Below, one piece after another: positions 1-5,526 of a DNA stretch of 8,451 nucleotides. Below the pieces are notes generated by a model. That model had not been told where the DNA came from. It searched no databases and saw only the letters and a list, made by a program, of their open reading frames with translations. Origin of the DNA: Nitrospinota bacterium (GTDB lineage Bacteria > Nitrospinota_A > UBA7883); NCBI GenBank assembly GCA_029880775.1, contig JAOUNV010000053.1, positions 1 through 8,451 on the forward strand, read 5' to 3'. The first letter of the stretch is position 1. Each line of letters starts with the position of its first letter. Position numbers and translations under genes: made by a program.

Positions 1-1468
1 CCGTCGTTTTCTCCAGCCCCTCGCGCCAGTTTTTTCTTCTGGCGGCGTTCACCATTCCCAGTAAGGCGCCCATCGCCACATGAAAAAACCCGATGAATAA
101 CACCACCGCCAGCATGCTGCCCGCTCCATGCTTTCTGTCGAACAGGGGGGTATACAGCTCCGCATGCTGCGCGAACTCGCCCCAAAACTCCCCGAAAGCC
201 AGGCCGAACAGGGCGGCCGAACCAGCCAGCCTGTATATGATGGCGGCCATATCCCTGGCCAGAGCCCCTCCATCCGGAATCCTGGACACACCAAAGCCCA
301 CCAGGGCAAGCAGAGCCGCGTGCCCCACATCCCCCATGATCAGCCCAAAAAATAGAGGGAATGTGATAGCCAGAAAGATGGTGGGGTCCACAGAACCGTA
401 TACCGGTGGGGCGTACAGGTCCACTATCCTCTCGAATGGGCGCGCCCAGCGGGGATTCGACAACTTCACCGGCGTGTGCTCCCACTGGTCCACCTCCGGT
501 CGCGTGGCGTAGACCAGCGCCGAGGGGCCAATGATCGACTCCAATTGGCTTGCTATTTTTTCCGCGTCTTTTTCCGGCGCCCATCCGCTGATCCAGAAGA
601 CTCGATCGGAATGGACCAGTTTTTCCTGGGCATGCAACGGCGCCGTTTCCCTGATCAGCCCTTCCCTTGCCGCTTCCAGGATGCGGCGACGCTCGCCAGA
701 CATCAGCGCCAACGAAGCCTCCAGTCGGTCCACCATCAGCGCAAGCTCCCTGTCTCTTTCCAGCAGGGAGGCCAGGGTGGAGGCGAAGGTGGATTTGGAA
801 AACCGATCCGGCAGGTGGATGGGATGAATCTTCCCGGCGAAGACTTTTTGTGACACGGTTTCCCACATAGTGATGGGAATCACCATCAGTGCCACCTGGG
901 TCTGCTCCTCATCTTTTGACCGGAACATGGAACAGGCTCCGCCGGTGGCCTTTTCCAGGGCGGCCTCCAGCTCCTCCAATCCCCTGGCCTCTTCCTTGGG
1001 GAAAGCCACCCCCACCAGATCCACATCCGTGGAGGAGGCCACCACCTCGATAAGCCCGGAGAACTCCATGAATACGTCTCGATATACCCGCACCTCCTTT
1101 AGCTCCGCCACTGCTCTTTCCATGCTCCTGGCCGTCTCCGATATCTCGTCCGCCATCTGCTGAATGCGTTCTCTTTGCTCCGGCGCCATCCATCCACCCG
1201 GAGGCATGGCGTGGCCCGGCTGGCCGCAAGCGGGGGATGGCAGCGAGTTTAGCGCGGTGGATATGGATGCGATCAGCGACTCCGCCTGGGCCAGGGTGTC
1301 GGCTGTGTCCTTGGAAATAAAGCCGATATCCGTCTGCTCGAACATGAAGGCCGGATCCTTTTCAGGGTCTGATACGTGGAACACACCCAGCCCCCCCAGG
1401 GTGGATATCACTTGTTCGGCTTCTTGGTGGAGGGCGGCTATCCGAACCCTATTCATGGGCACTATCAT
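1..1468 (-). CDS. ntpI: V/A-type ATP synthase/ATPase subunit I (a-subunit homologue), 3'-truncated by window edge
   Basis: Membrane stator subunit of a V/A-type rotary ATPase. Its C-terminal membrane half forms the ion half-channels against the K (c) ring, and its N-terminal cytosolic arm anchors the peripheral stalks. The frame is open from ATG 1468 to the left edge (489 codons); family members usually have about 600-660 residues, so the last membrane helices and the essential channel arginine lie outside the window. Residues 1 to about 345 are a soluble, charged region with probable coiled-coil stretches (near 85-110 and 245-300). The family signature follows: VDPT at 360-363, then a helix containing FPLFFGLIMGD (370-380). 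A second helix has GEFWG (426-430), and a third has the GFFHVAMG motif (460-467). ATG 1468 is preferred over ATG 1456 because a GGAGGAGGG Shine-Dalgarno sits just upstream and the ATG overlaps the stop of the stalk gene as ATGA. Whether H+ or Na+ is pumped cannot be told without subunit K. The identification is secure. Confidence 0.95.
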   Translation of the reverse strand, partial: MIVPMNRVRIAALHQEAEQVISTLGGLGVFHVSDPEKDPAFMFEQTDIGFISKDTADTLAQAESLIASISTALNSLPSPACGQPGHAMPPGGWMAPEQRERIQQMADEISETARSMERAVAELKEVRVYRDVFMEFSGLIEVVASSTDVDLVGVAFPKEEARGLEELEAALEKATGGACSMFRSKDEEQTQVALMVIPITMWETVSQKVFAGKIHPIHLPDRFSKSTFASTLASLLERDRELALMVDRLEASLALMSGERRRILEAAREGLIRETAPLHAQEKLVHSDRVFWISGWAPEKDAEKIASQLESIIGPSALVYATRPEVDQWEHTPVKLSNPRWARPFERIVDLYAPPVYGSVDPTIFLAITFPLFFGLIMGDVGHAALLALVGFGVSRIPDGGALARDMAAIIYRLAGSAALFGLAFGEFWGEFAQHAELYTPLFDRKHGAGSMLAVVLFIGFFHVAMGALLGMVNAARRKNWREGLEKTT

Positions 1469-1794
1469 TTGCCCTCCTCCGGCGCCTGTGCGGTCAACGC
1501 ATTGAATAGCGAATCCGCTATCTTTTCCGCCGCTTCCATGGCGGCCTGGTCCAGCTCTGGCGGGGGAATCTCTTCCTGATTAGCGGAACCTGGACCTGGG
1601 AACATGGTTTCCGCCAGTCGGTGGGCCTGGGCCAGTTCCTCCTCTTTGCTACGCAGGATATCCTCCGCCTGGGCCCGAGCCTGGGCCAGGATTGCGGCCG
1701 CCTTTTTCTGCGCAACGGCATGGCGGAGGGCCAGAGCCTGCTCGGTCTTCCTGATCGACTTCAGGGCCAGCTTGTCCGGTTCGCCTTTTTCCAT
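1465..1794 (-). CDS. V/A-type ATPase peripheral-stalk subunit (G/H-like), coiled coil
   Basis: Small stalk protein expected to pair with subunit E as the coiled-coil peripheral stalk linking the catalytic A3B3 head to subunit I. From ATG 1794 it has 109 residues, close to the usual size of AhaH/NtpF-type subunits. Residues about 8-70 are almost continuous Ala/Gln/Glu/Lys/Arg heptad-like sequence (for example LALRHAVAQKKAAAIL), typical of E/G/H stalk proteins. A Gly/Pro break (PGPGSANQEE) and a shorter Ala-rich helix follow. The frame stays open upstream to a TTG at 1863, adding 23 residues, but that extension is not coiled coil and has no Shine-Dalgarno. ATG 1794 has only a modest GGTGAG upstream. 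The stop overlaps the start of subunit I. Identity rests on coiled-coil character, size and position; stalk subunits are too divergent to name more exactly by eye. Confidence 0.8.
   Translation of the reverse strand: MEKGEPDKLALKSIRKTEQALALRHAVAQKKAAAILAQARAQAEDILRSKEEELAQAHRLAETMFPGPGSANQEEIPPPELDQAAMEAAEKIADSLFNALTAQAPEEGK
1472..1480 (-). promoter_or_regulatory. Strong Shine-Dalgarno for V/A-ATPase subunit I
   Basis: The minus strand reads GGAGGAGGG followed by CAA and then ATG 1468. The AGGAGG core is 4 nt from the start and the upstream GGAGG is 7 nt away. The site lies inside the end of the stalk-subunit gene. Together with the ATGA overlap it suggests translational coupling, and it decides the start in favour of 1468 over the in-frame ATG at 1456. 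Confidence 0.75.
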
Positions 1795-1833
1795 TTCGCT
1801 CACCACAAAAGGAGTATTAACCCATTCAAGACT

Positions 1834-1863
1834 AATATAGTTGTCTTCGGCGTATTGGCGCAA
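1834..1863 (-). promoter_or_regulatory. Possible promoter for the V/A-ATPase genes
   Basis: In the gap after the epimerase gene the minus strand has TATATT (1839-1834; 5 of 6 matches to a -10 box). It is preceded, after an 18-nt spacer, by TTGCGC (1863-1858; 3 of 6 to a -35 box). Initiation near 1827 would leave a leader of roughly 30 nt before ATG 1794. It would also put the alternative TTG start at 1863 upstream of the transcript. The -35 match is poor and AT-rich hexamers arise by chance, so this is only a candidate. Confidence 0.3.
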
Positions 1864-1902
1864 TTATGGTTTGGTTCAAAGGCGCTCCAGGCCGAGCGGC
1901 GT

Positions 1903-2904
1903 TCAGATCATTCCGTTATCCCTATACCATTGCAGGGTTTCCGCCGCGCCTTGCTCTAGGCCCATCTTTGGAGCGTACCCAAGTTCGGCTTTCGCCAGAG
2001 CGATGCTATACGCTCTGTTTTTCATGAAAAAGTCTGTGTATCGGCGATATATGGGGGGCGATACACCCACCAGACCAAAAGTCTTCTCGCACAGATAAGC
2101 GGCGGCCCTGGCGGGATAATAGGGGATTTTCAGGAAAGATGGCTCCACGCCGACCTGGGCGGCGATCAGAAGGATCCACTCCTTGAGTTTGATGTACTTC
2201 TCTCCTCCCAGGATGTATATTTTGCCTGCGGCCTCCGGAGCTTCGTAAGCTTTCAGCATGCCGTCGGCCAGGTCGTCTATATACACAGGATGCACCAGGT
2301 TCTCCCCGTTTCCCATCAGGGTGAATCGCCCGGAGGCGATGGCCCGAAAGAACCAGAGGCGCCTCACATCGCCGGGACCGTAGGCCACCGCCGGGCGGAC
2401 TACTGTGACTTCCAGCTTTCCGCGGCCGCCCCCCGCCAGGGCGGTGATCTCGCCGTGGGCCTTGGTCATGTCGTAGATGTCGCTTAGGGCCAGTTGAACG
2501 GTTTCGTCGGCGGGGGGCGTTTTGATATTGCCTGTAATTGCGGCGCTGGAGCAGTATAAAAACTTTTTCAGCCCGTTGGCGCGGGCCGCTTCCAGCAAAC
2601 GGCGGGTGGAAGTGACATGAACCTGCCAGTATTCGCTGTGGGCCACTCCCACCTTCCCCACGATCCCCGCCAGGTGGGCCACTCCATGGGCGCCGTCCAA
2701 TATCCGCTCTGCGATCCCCGACTCCAGGATGTCGCCCACTACTGTCTGGAAGGCGCCATCGATCTTTCCGGCGCGCGCATCCCGCGTCAGGGCGCGAACC
2801 TGATACCCAGCGGCATTGAGAGCCTGGATGAACGCTCGACCCAGGAACCCGGATGCGCCTGTGACGACCACTATTTTATTGCCGGTGCTTTCCAATCTAA
2901 TCAC
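1903..2904 (-). CDS. NAD(P)-dependent epimerase/dehydratase, extended SDR family
   Basis: Rossmann-fold oxidoreductase of the extended short-chain dehydrogenase/reductase family; members epimerise, dehydrate or oxidise nucleotide sugars, sterols or related substrates. The 333 residues show the NAD-binding motif TGASGFLG at 15-22 (GxxGxxG), a conserved GDI at 57-59, HLAG at 77-80, serines at 119-120, and the catalytic pair Y144 and K148 (YDMTK). VRPAVAYGPGD follows at about 168-178, a usual extended-SDR segment. The C-terminal half is the substrate-binding part and contains PYYPARAAAYLCEKTFG, reminiscent of 3-beta-HSD-like or HpnA-like SDRs, but the substrate cannot be assigned. The start is GTG 2904, preceded by a close GCAGGG; TTG 2895 is a possible alternative. 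A 108-bp gap separates it from the downstream ATPase genes, so co-transcription is uncertain. Family assignment is firm; function is open. Confidence 0.92.
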   Translation of the reverse strand: MIRLESTGNKIVVVTGASGFLGRAFIQALNAAGYQVRALTRDARAGKIDGAFQTVVGDILESGIAERILDGAHGVAHLAGIVGKVGVAHSEYWQVHVTSTRRLLEAARANGLKKFLYCSSAAITGNIKTPPADETVQLALSDIYDMTKAHGEITALAGGGRGKLEVTVVRPAVAYGPGDVRRLWFFRAIASGRFTLMGNGENLVHPVYIDDLADGMLKAYEAPEAAGKIYILGGEKYIKLKEWILLIAAQVGVEPSFLKIPYYPARAAAYLCEKTFGLVGVSPPIYRRYTDFFMKNRAYSIALAKAELGYAPKMGLEQGAAETLQWYRDNGMI

Positions 2905-2968
2905 CCCTGCTCGTGGAAAGGTCTCTCCCTATCCATTAATAATATGCGCCAGCGAGCCTCGTTAGTAC

Positions 2969-2997
2969 AGTATAGACCCACATGGGGAAACCGTGCA
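2969..2997 (-). promoter_or_regulatory. Possible promoter for the epimerase gene
   Basis: The minus strand carries TATACT (2974-2969; 5 of 6 to a -10 box) with TGCACG (2997-2992; 3 of 6 to a -35 box) at a 17-nt spacer. Initiation would be near 2962, giving a leader of roughly 58 nt before GTG 2904. The -10 is good and the -35 weak; a candidate only. Confidence 0.3.
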
Positions 2998-3053
2998 GCC
3001 GTTGGGAGGTATGGTATCCGCGGTGGCTCTCCCGGAGGCGGCTTTCCGCTTTG

Positions 3054-3081
3054 TTTAGAGATCAAACTTGCCCGGTAATAT
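3054..3081 (+). promoter_or_regulatory. Possible promoter for the dus-pmm-pbp2-rodA operon
   Basis: TTTAGA (3054-3059; 4 of 6 to a -35 box) and TAATAT (3076-3081; 4 of 6 to a -10 box) are separated by 16 nt. Initiation near 3088 would give a leader of about 60 nt and place the 3102-3114 palindrome just downstream of the start site. The hexamers are mediocre, so this is a weak candidate. Confidence 0.25.
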
Positions 3082-3101
3082 CCACAATCCATCCAGCATC
3101 G

Positions 3102-3114
3102 AATAGCAGCTATT
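3102..3114. repeat. Perfect 13-bp inverted repeat, operator-like, ahead of dus
   Basis: AATAGC and its exact reverse complement GCTATT flank a single central A. The palindrome ends 34 bp before the dus ATG, within the divergent promoter region. Size and position fit a binding site for a dimeric regulator. With a 1-nt centre it would make a poor RNA hairpin. It occurs only once here, so a regulatory role is inference. Confidence 0.35.
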
Positions 3115-3148
3115 GCATCCATAGCCCCTCTTGCCTCACAATCTATCC

Positions 3149-4147
3149 ATGCTTATAGGTAACATCGAAATAAAGTTCCCCGTGGTGATGGCGCCTATCG
3201 CCGGGATGACGGACGAGCCTTTCCGCCGGATAGTCATGGAATGCGGCGCAGGCATGACCACCACGGAGTTGCTCTCCGCCAAGGCGCTGACGCTGGACTC
3301 CGGCAAAACCAAAAGAATGCTCCCATTTATTGATGAGCCGGGGCCGGTGGCGGCACAGATCTTTGGCGGTGAGCCGGAGGTGATGCGCGATGCTGCCCTG
3401 ATGGTGGAAGCGGGACGGGCGGACATGATAGATATCAACTTCGGGTGCCCTGTCAAAAAAGTGACCAAGACCGGTGGAGGGGCGGCGTTGTTGCGTGATG
3501 TGAAGATGGCTGGAAGGATCACCGCCACTGTGGTGGCCGCCGTGAAAAAGCCGGTAACCGCGAAGATACGCATCGGATGGGATTTGCGCACGGTCAATGT
3601 GGTGGAGATGGCGAAAACCCTGGAGGACGCGGGAGTGGCCGCGGTGGCTATCCATGGACGGACCGCCAGCCAGGGTTACTCTGGTGTGGCGGACTGGGAC
3701 GCCATAGCCAAGGCCGCAGCGGCGGTGAAGATACCGGTCATCGGCAACGGAGACATCAGAACTCCGGAATCGGCGGTCTGGCGATTGGAGTCTAGCGGAT
3801 GCGCCGGAGTGATGGTCGGGCGGGCCGCCCTGGGGGCGCCATGGATATTCGGCTGGATACGAAGTTTCCTGGAAACCGGTAAGTATGGCACAATAGCCAC
3901 TGTTGAAATCCTTAACGTGGCCCAACGCCATCTGGCGATGATGGCCACGTGTTATGGAGAGGTAGCCGCTATGAGAAAGATGCGTGGCTGGCTGGGCTAT
4001 TACACACGAGGATTACGCAACGGCGCGGCTTTCCGCCGGGAGATAAACCGGGTGGAAGGGATAGAGCCGCTAGGCGCGTTGATGGAAGAATTTTTCGGGG
4101 CGGACCCCGGCGTTATAAAAGAGGAAGGGACAGTGGCAACGTCATGA
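3149..4147 (+). CDS. dusB: tRNA-dihydrouridine synthase (DusB/NifR3-type)
   Basis: FMN-dependent enzyme that reduces specific uridines in the D-loop of tRNA to dihydrouridine, using NADPH. From ATG 3149 it has 332 residues, near the usual DusB length (about 320). Visible motifs in order are APIAGMTD (15-22, start of the TIM barrel), NFGCP with catalytic Cys100, TAKIRIGWD (138-145, with a conserved lysine), HGRT (169-172), GNGDI (199-203) and VMVGRAALGAPW (221-232), the last two being FMN-phosphate-binding segments. A C-terminal helical domain follows. The frame is open up to a TTG at 3131, but ATG 3149 gives the canonical N-terminus MLIGNIEIK. No Shine-Dalgarno is visible before it, which is odd for a first gene. 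Its TGA overlaps the ATG of the next gene (ATGA). Family is certain; the B subtype is inferred from overall similarity. Confidence 0.95.
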   Translation: MLIGNIEIKFPVVMAPIAGMTDEPFRRIVMECGAGMTTTELLSAKALTLDSGKTKRMLPFIDEPGPVAAQIFGGEPEVMRDAALMVEAGRADMIDINFGCPVKKVTKTGGGAALLRDVKMAGRITATVVAAVKKPVTAKIRIGWDLRTVNVVEMAKTLEDAGVAAVAIHGRTASQGYSGVADWDAIAKAAAAVKIPVIGNGDIRTPESAVWRLESSGCAGVMVGRAALGAPWIFGWIRSFLETGKYGTIATVEILNVAQRHLAMMATCYGEVAAMRKMRGWLGYYTRGLRNGAAFRREINRVEGIEPLGALMEEFFGADPGVIKEEGTVATS

Positions 4148-5511
4148 ACAGAAGCATATTCAGGGAATACGACATCAGGGGTATCGTAAAGAAGGATCTG
4201 ACCCCGAAAGTGGTGGAAAACATCGGCAGGGCTTTCGGCACAATCATCGCCCGCAAGGGGGGCAAGAGCGTGACCGTGGGCAACGACGCGCGCAAGTCGT
4301 GCGGCCGCCTGCTAAAGAACCTCACGGAAGGGATCACCTCCACCGGCGTGGATGTCATCCAGATCGGCCTGGTCCCCACCCCGCTGCTCTACTATTCATT
4401 GGTCAAGCTAAAGCCCGCTGGCGGCGTGATGATCACCGGGTCGCACAATCCACCGGAGTTCAACGGATTCAAGCTGTGCGTGGGATCGATGTCGATCCAT
4501 GGGGAGCAGATCCAGAAGATGGCGGATATGATCGAGGCCAAGGACTTCGCCACGGGAAAGGGCAAAGTGAGCCAGGTGGAGGTGACCGAGGACTATATCA
4601 AAATGGTCAAGAGGAAGATTAAACTGGACCGGAAGCTGAAAATAGTCATCGACGCGGGCAACGGCTGCGGCGGCATCTTCGCACCCAGGCTGATGCGGGA
4701 GCTGGGCTGTGAAGTGGTGGAGCTATTCTGCAAGGTGGATGGCTCCTTCCCCAACCATCACCCGGACCCCACGGTGCCAGCCAACCTTACAGACCTTATC
4801 GCCAAGGTGAAAGAGGTCAAGGCGGATGCGGGATTCGCCTACGATGGCGACGCGGATCGAATCGGCGTGGTGGACGAGAAAGGCGGCATCCTTTTTGGCG
4901 ACCAATTGATGATGATCTACGCCAGGGATATCTTAAAGCGCAAACCGGGCGCGGCGATAGTCTATGACGTGAAATGCACGCAAAACCTTGAGCTGGACAT
5001 CAAGAAGCATAAGGGGAGGCCGCTGATCAACGCCACGGGCCATTCGCTGATCAAAGCGCGATTGAAAAAGGAGAAGGCGGAGCTGGCCGGGGAGATGAGC
5101 GCGCATATTTTCTTCAAGGAAGGTTACTATGGATATGATGACGCCCTTTTCGCCACCGCCCGATTCCTGCGAATCATGGCTGGCGAAAAGAAAAAAGTGA
5201 GCCAATACCTGGCGGGGCTGCCGAAGTTGTTCAACACACCGGAGATCCGGGTGGACTGCCCAGACGATGTGAAGTTTGACCTGATAAAGGATATAACCGC
5301 GTATTTCAAGAAAACCCACAAGGTGGTGGACATAGACGGCGCCAGGATCAACTTCGGTGATGGATGGGGGCTGATCCGCGCTTCCAACACCCAGCCGGTG
5401 CTGGTGCTGCGCTTCGAGGCCAACAGCAAGGCTACCCTTACTAAAATAAAGAAAGCGATCTATAAAAAACTGGTCACCTACCCGTCCCAAGCCGGAATGG
5501 CGATGTTTTAA
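4144..5511 (+). CDS. algC: Phosphomannomutase/phosphoglucomutase (AlgC-type alpha-D-phosphohexomutase)
   Basis: Interconverts the 6-phosphate and 1-phosphate of mannose or glucose via a phosphoserine and a bis-phosphorylated intermediate, supplying Man-1-P and Glc-1-P for GDP-mannose, UDP-glucose, LPS and exopolysaccharide. The 455 residues match the family length. The four active-site loops are all present: TGSHNPPEFNGFK with phosphoserine Ser100 (98-110), the Mg-binding DGDADR (234-239), the sugar-specificity loop GEMSAH (316-321), and the phosphate-binding RASNTQP (412-418). The N-terminus FREYDIRGIV is also typical. GEMS with the following FFKE favours a dual mannose/glucose mutase over a phosphoglucosamine mutase. 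The longer upstream frame (to 3949) lies inside dus and is not coding; ATG 4144 overlaps the dus stop. The nearest purine-rich stretch (GGAAGGG) is 14 nt upstream, so initiation probably relies on coupling. Confidence 0.94.
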   Translation: MNRSIFREYDIRGIVKKDLTPKVVENIGRAFGTIIARKGGKSVTVGNDARKSCGRLLKNLTEGITSTGVDVIQIGLVPTPLLYYSLVKLKPAGGVMITGSHNPPEFNGFKLCVGSMSIHGEQIQKMADMIEAKDFATGKGKVSQVEVTEDYIKMVKRKIKLDRKLKIVIDAGNGCGGIFAPRLMRELGCEVVELFCKVDGSFPNHHPDPTVPANLTDLIAKVKEVKADAGFAYDGDADRIGVVDEKGGILFGDQLMMIYARDILKRKPGAAIVYDVKCTQNLELDIKKHKGRPLINATGHSLIKARLKKEKAELAGEMSAHIFFKEGYYGYDDALFATARFLRIMAGEKKKVSQYLAGLPKLFNTPEIRVDCPDDVKFDLIKDITAYFKKTHKVVDIDGARINFGDGWGLIRASNTQPVLVLRFEANSKATLTKIKKAIYKKLVTYPSQAGMAMF

Positions 5512-5526
5512 CGGCGCACATGGACG

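Larger units (their letters stand above)
2905..3148. other. Divergent intergenic region between the epimerase and dus genes
   Basis: About 244 bp separating the minus-strand epimerase from the plus-strand dus operon; it must hold promoters for both directions. I see AT-richer patches around 2936-2945 and 3076-3114, a short CCCA/TGGG inverted repeat near 2978-2986, a small hairpin GCGG-CTTT-CCGC at about 3038-3049, and the palindrome listed separately. The word ATCCAT recurs at 2931, 3087, 3117 and 3145, the last overlapping the dus start codon. No tRNA, riboswitch consensus or convincing protein gene was recognised. A 73-codon minus-strand frame here was judged spurious. Confidence 0.6.

Noticed and set aside
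1875..1902. Possible terminator after the epimerase gene (CGCTC/GAGCG stem on the minus strand followed by a short T-run).
   Set aside because: The stem is about 5 bp with a mismatch above it and only three Ts follow; too weak to call.
3038..3056. Small hairpin GCGG-CTTT-CCGC followed by TTTGTTT on the plus strand, resembling an intrinsic terminator.
   Set aside because: The stem is only 4-5 bp, the T-run is broken, and no plus-strand gene lies upstream for it to terminate.
2901..3122. A 73-codon minus-strand frame upstream of the epimerase, whose TGA overlaps the epimerase GTG start.
   Set aside because: The overlap resembles coupling, but the composition (scattered Cys, Trp, Pro, Arg) has no domain character, no Shine-Dalgarno precedes ATG 3122, and the frame fills exactly the region that must hold the divergent promoters.
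2905..3148. Possible riboswitch or small RNA in the divergent intergenic region, suggested by GGGAGAG-like words on the minus strand.
   Set aside because: I compared it from memory with glycine, cobalamin, TPP and c-di-GMP riboswitch cores; none of the required flanking elements is present. A covariance-model search would settle it.
3143..3931. Long minus-strand open frame of 262 codons inside dus.
   Set aside because: It lies antisense to a well-defined dus gene and is rich in His, Arg, Pro and Gly, as expected of an antisense shadow in GC-rich coding DNA.
4933..5490. Minus-strand open frame of 185 codons inside the phosphohexomutase gene.
   Set aside because: Fully antisense to a gene with all catalytic motifs intact, with no recognisable domain of its own.
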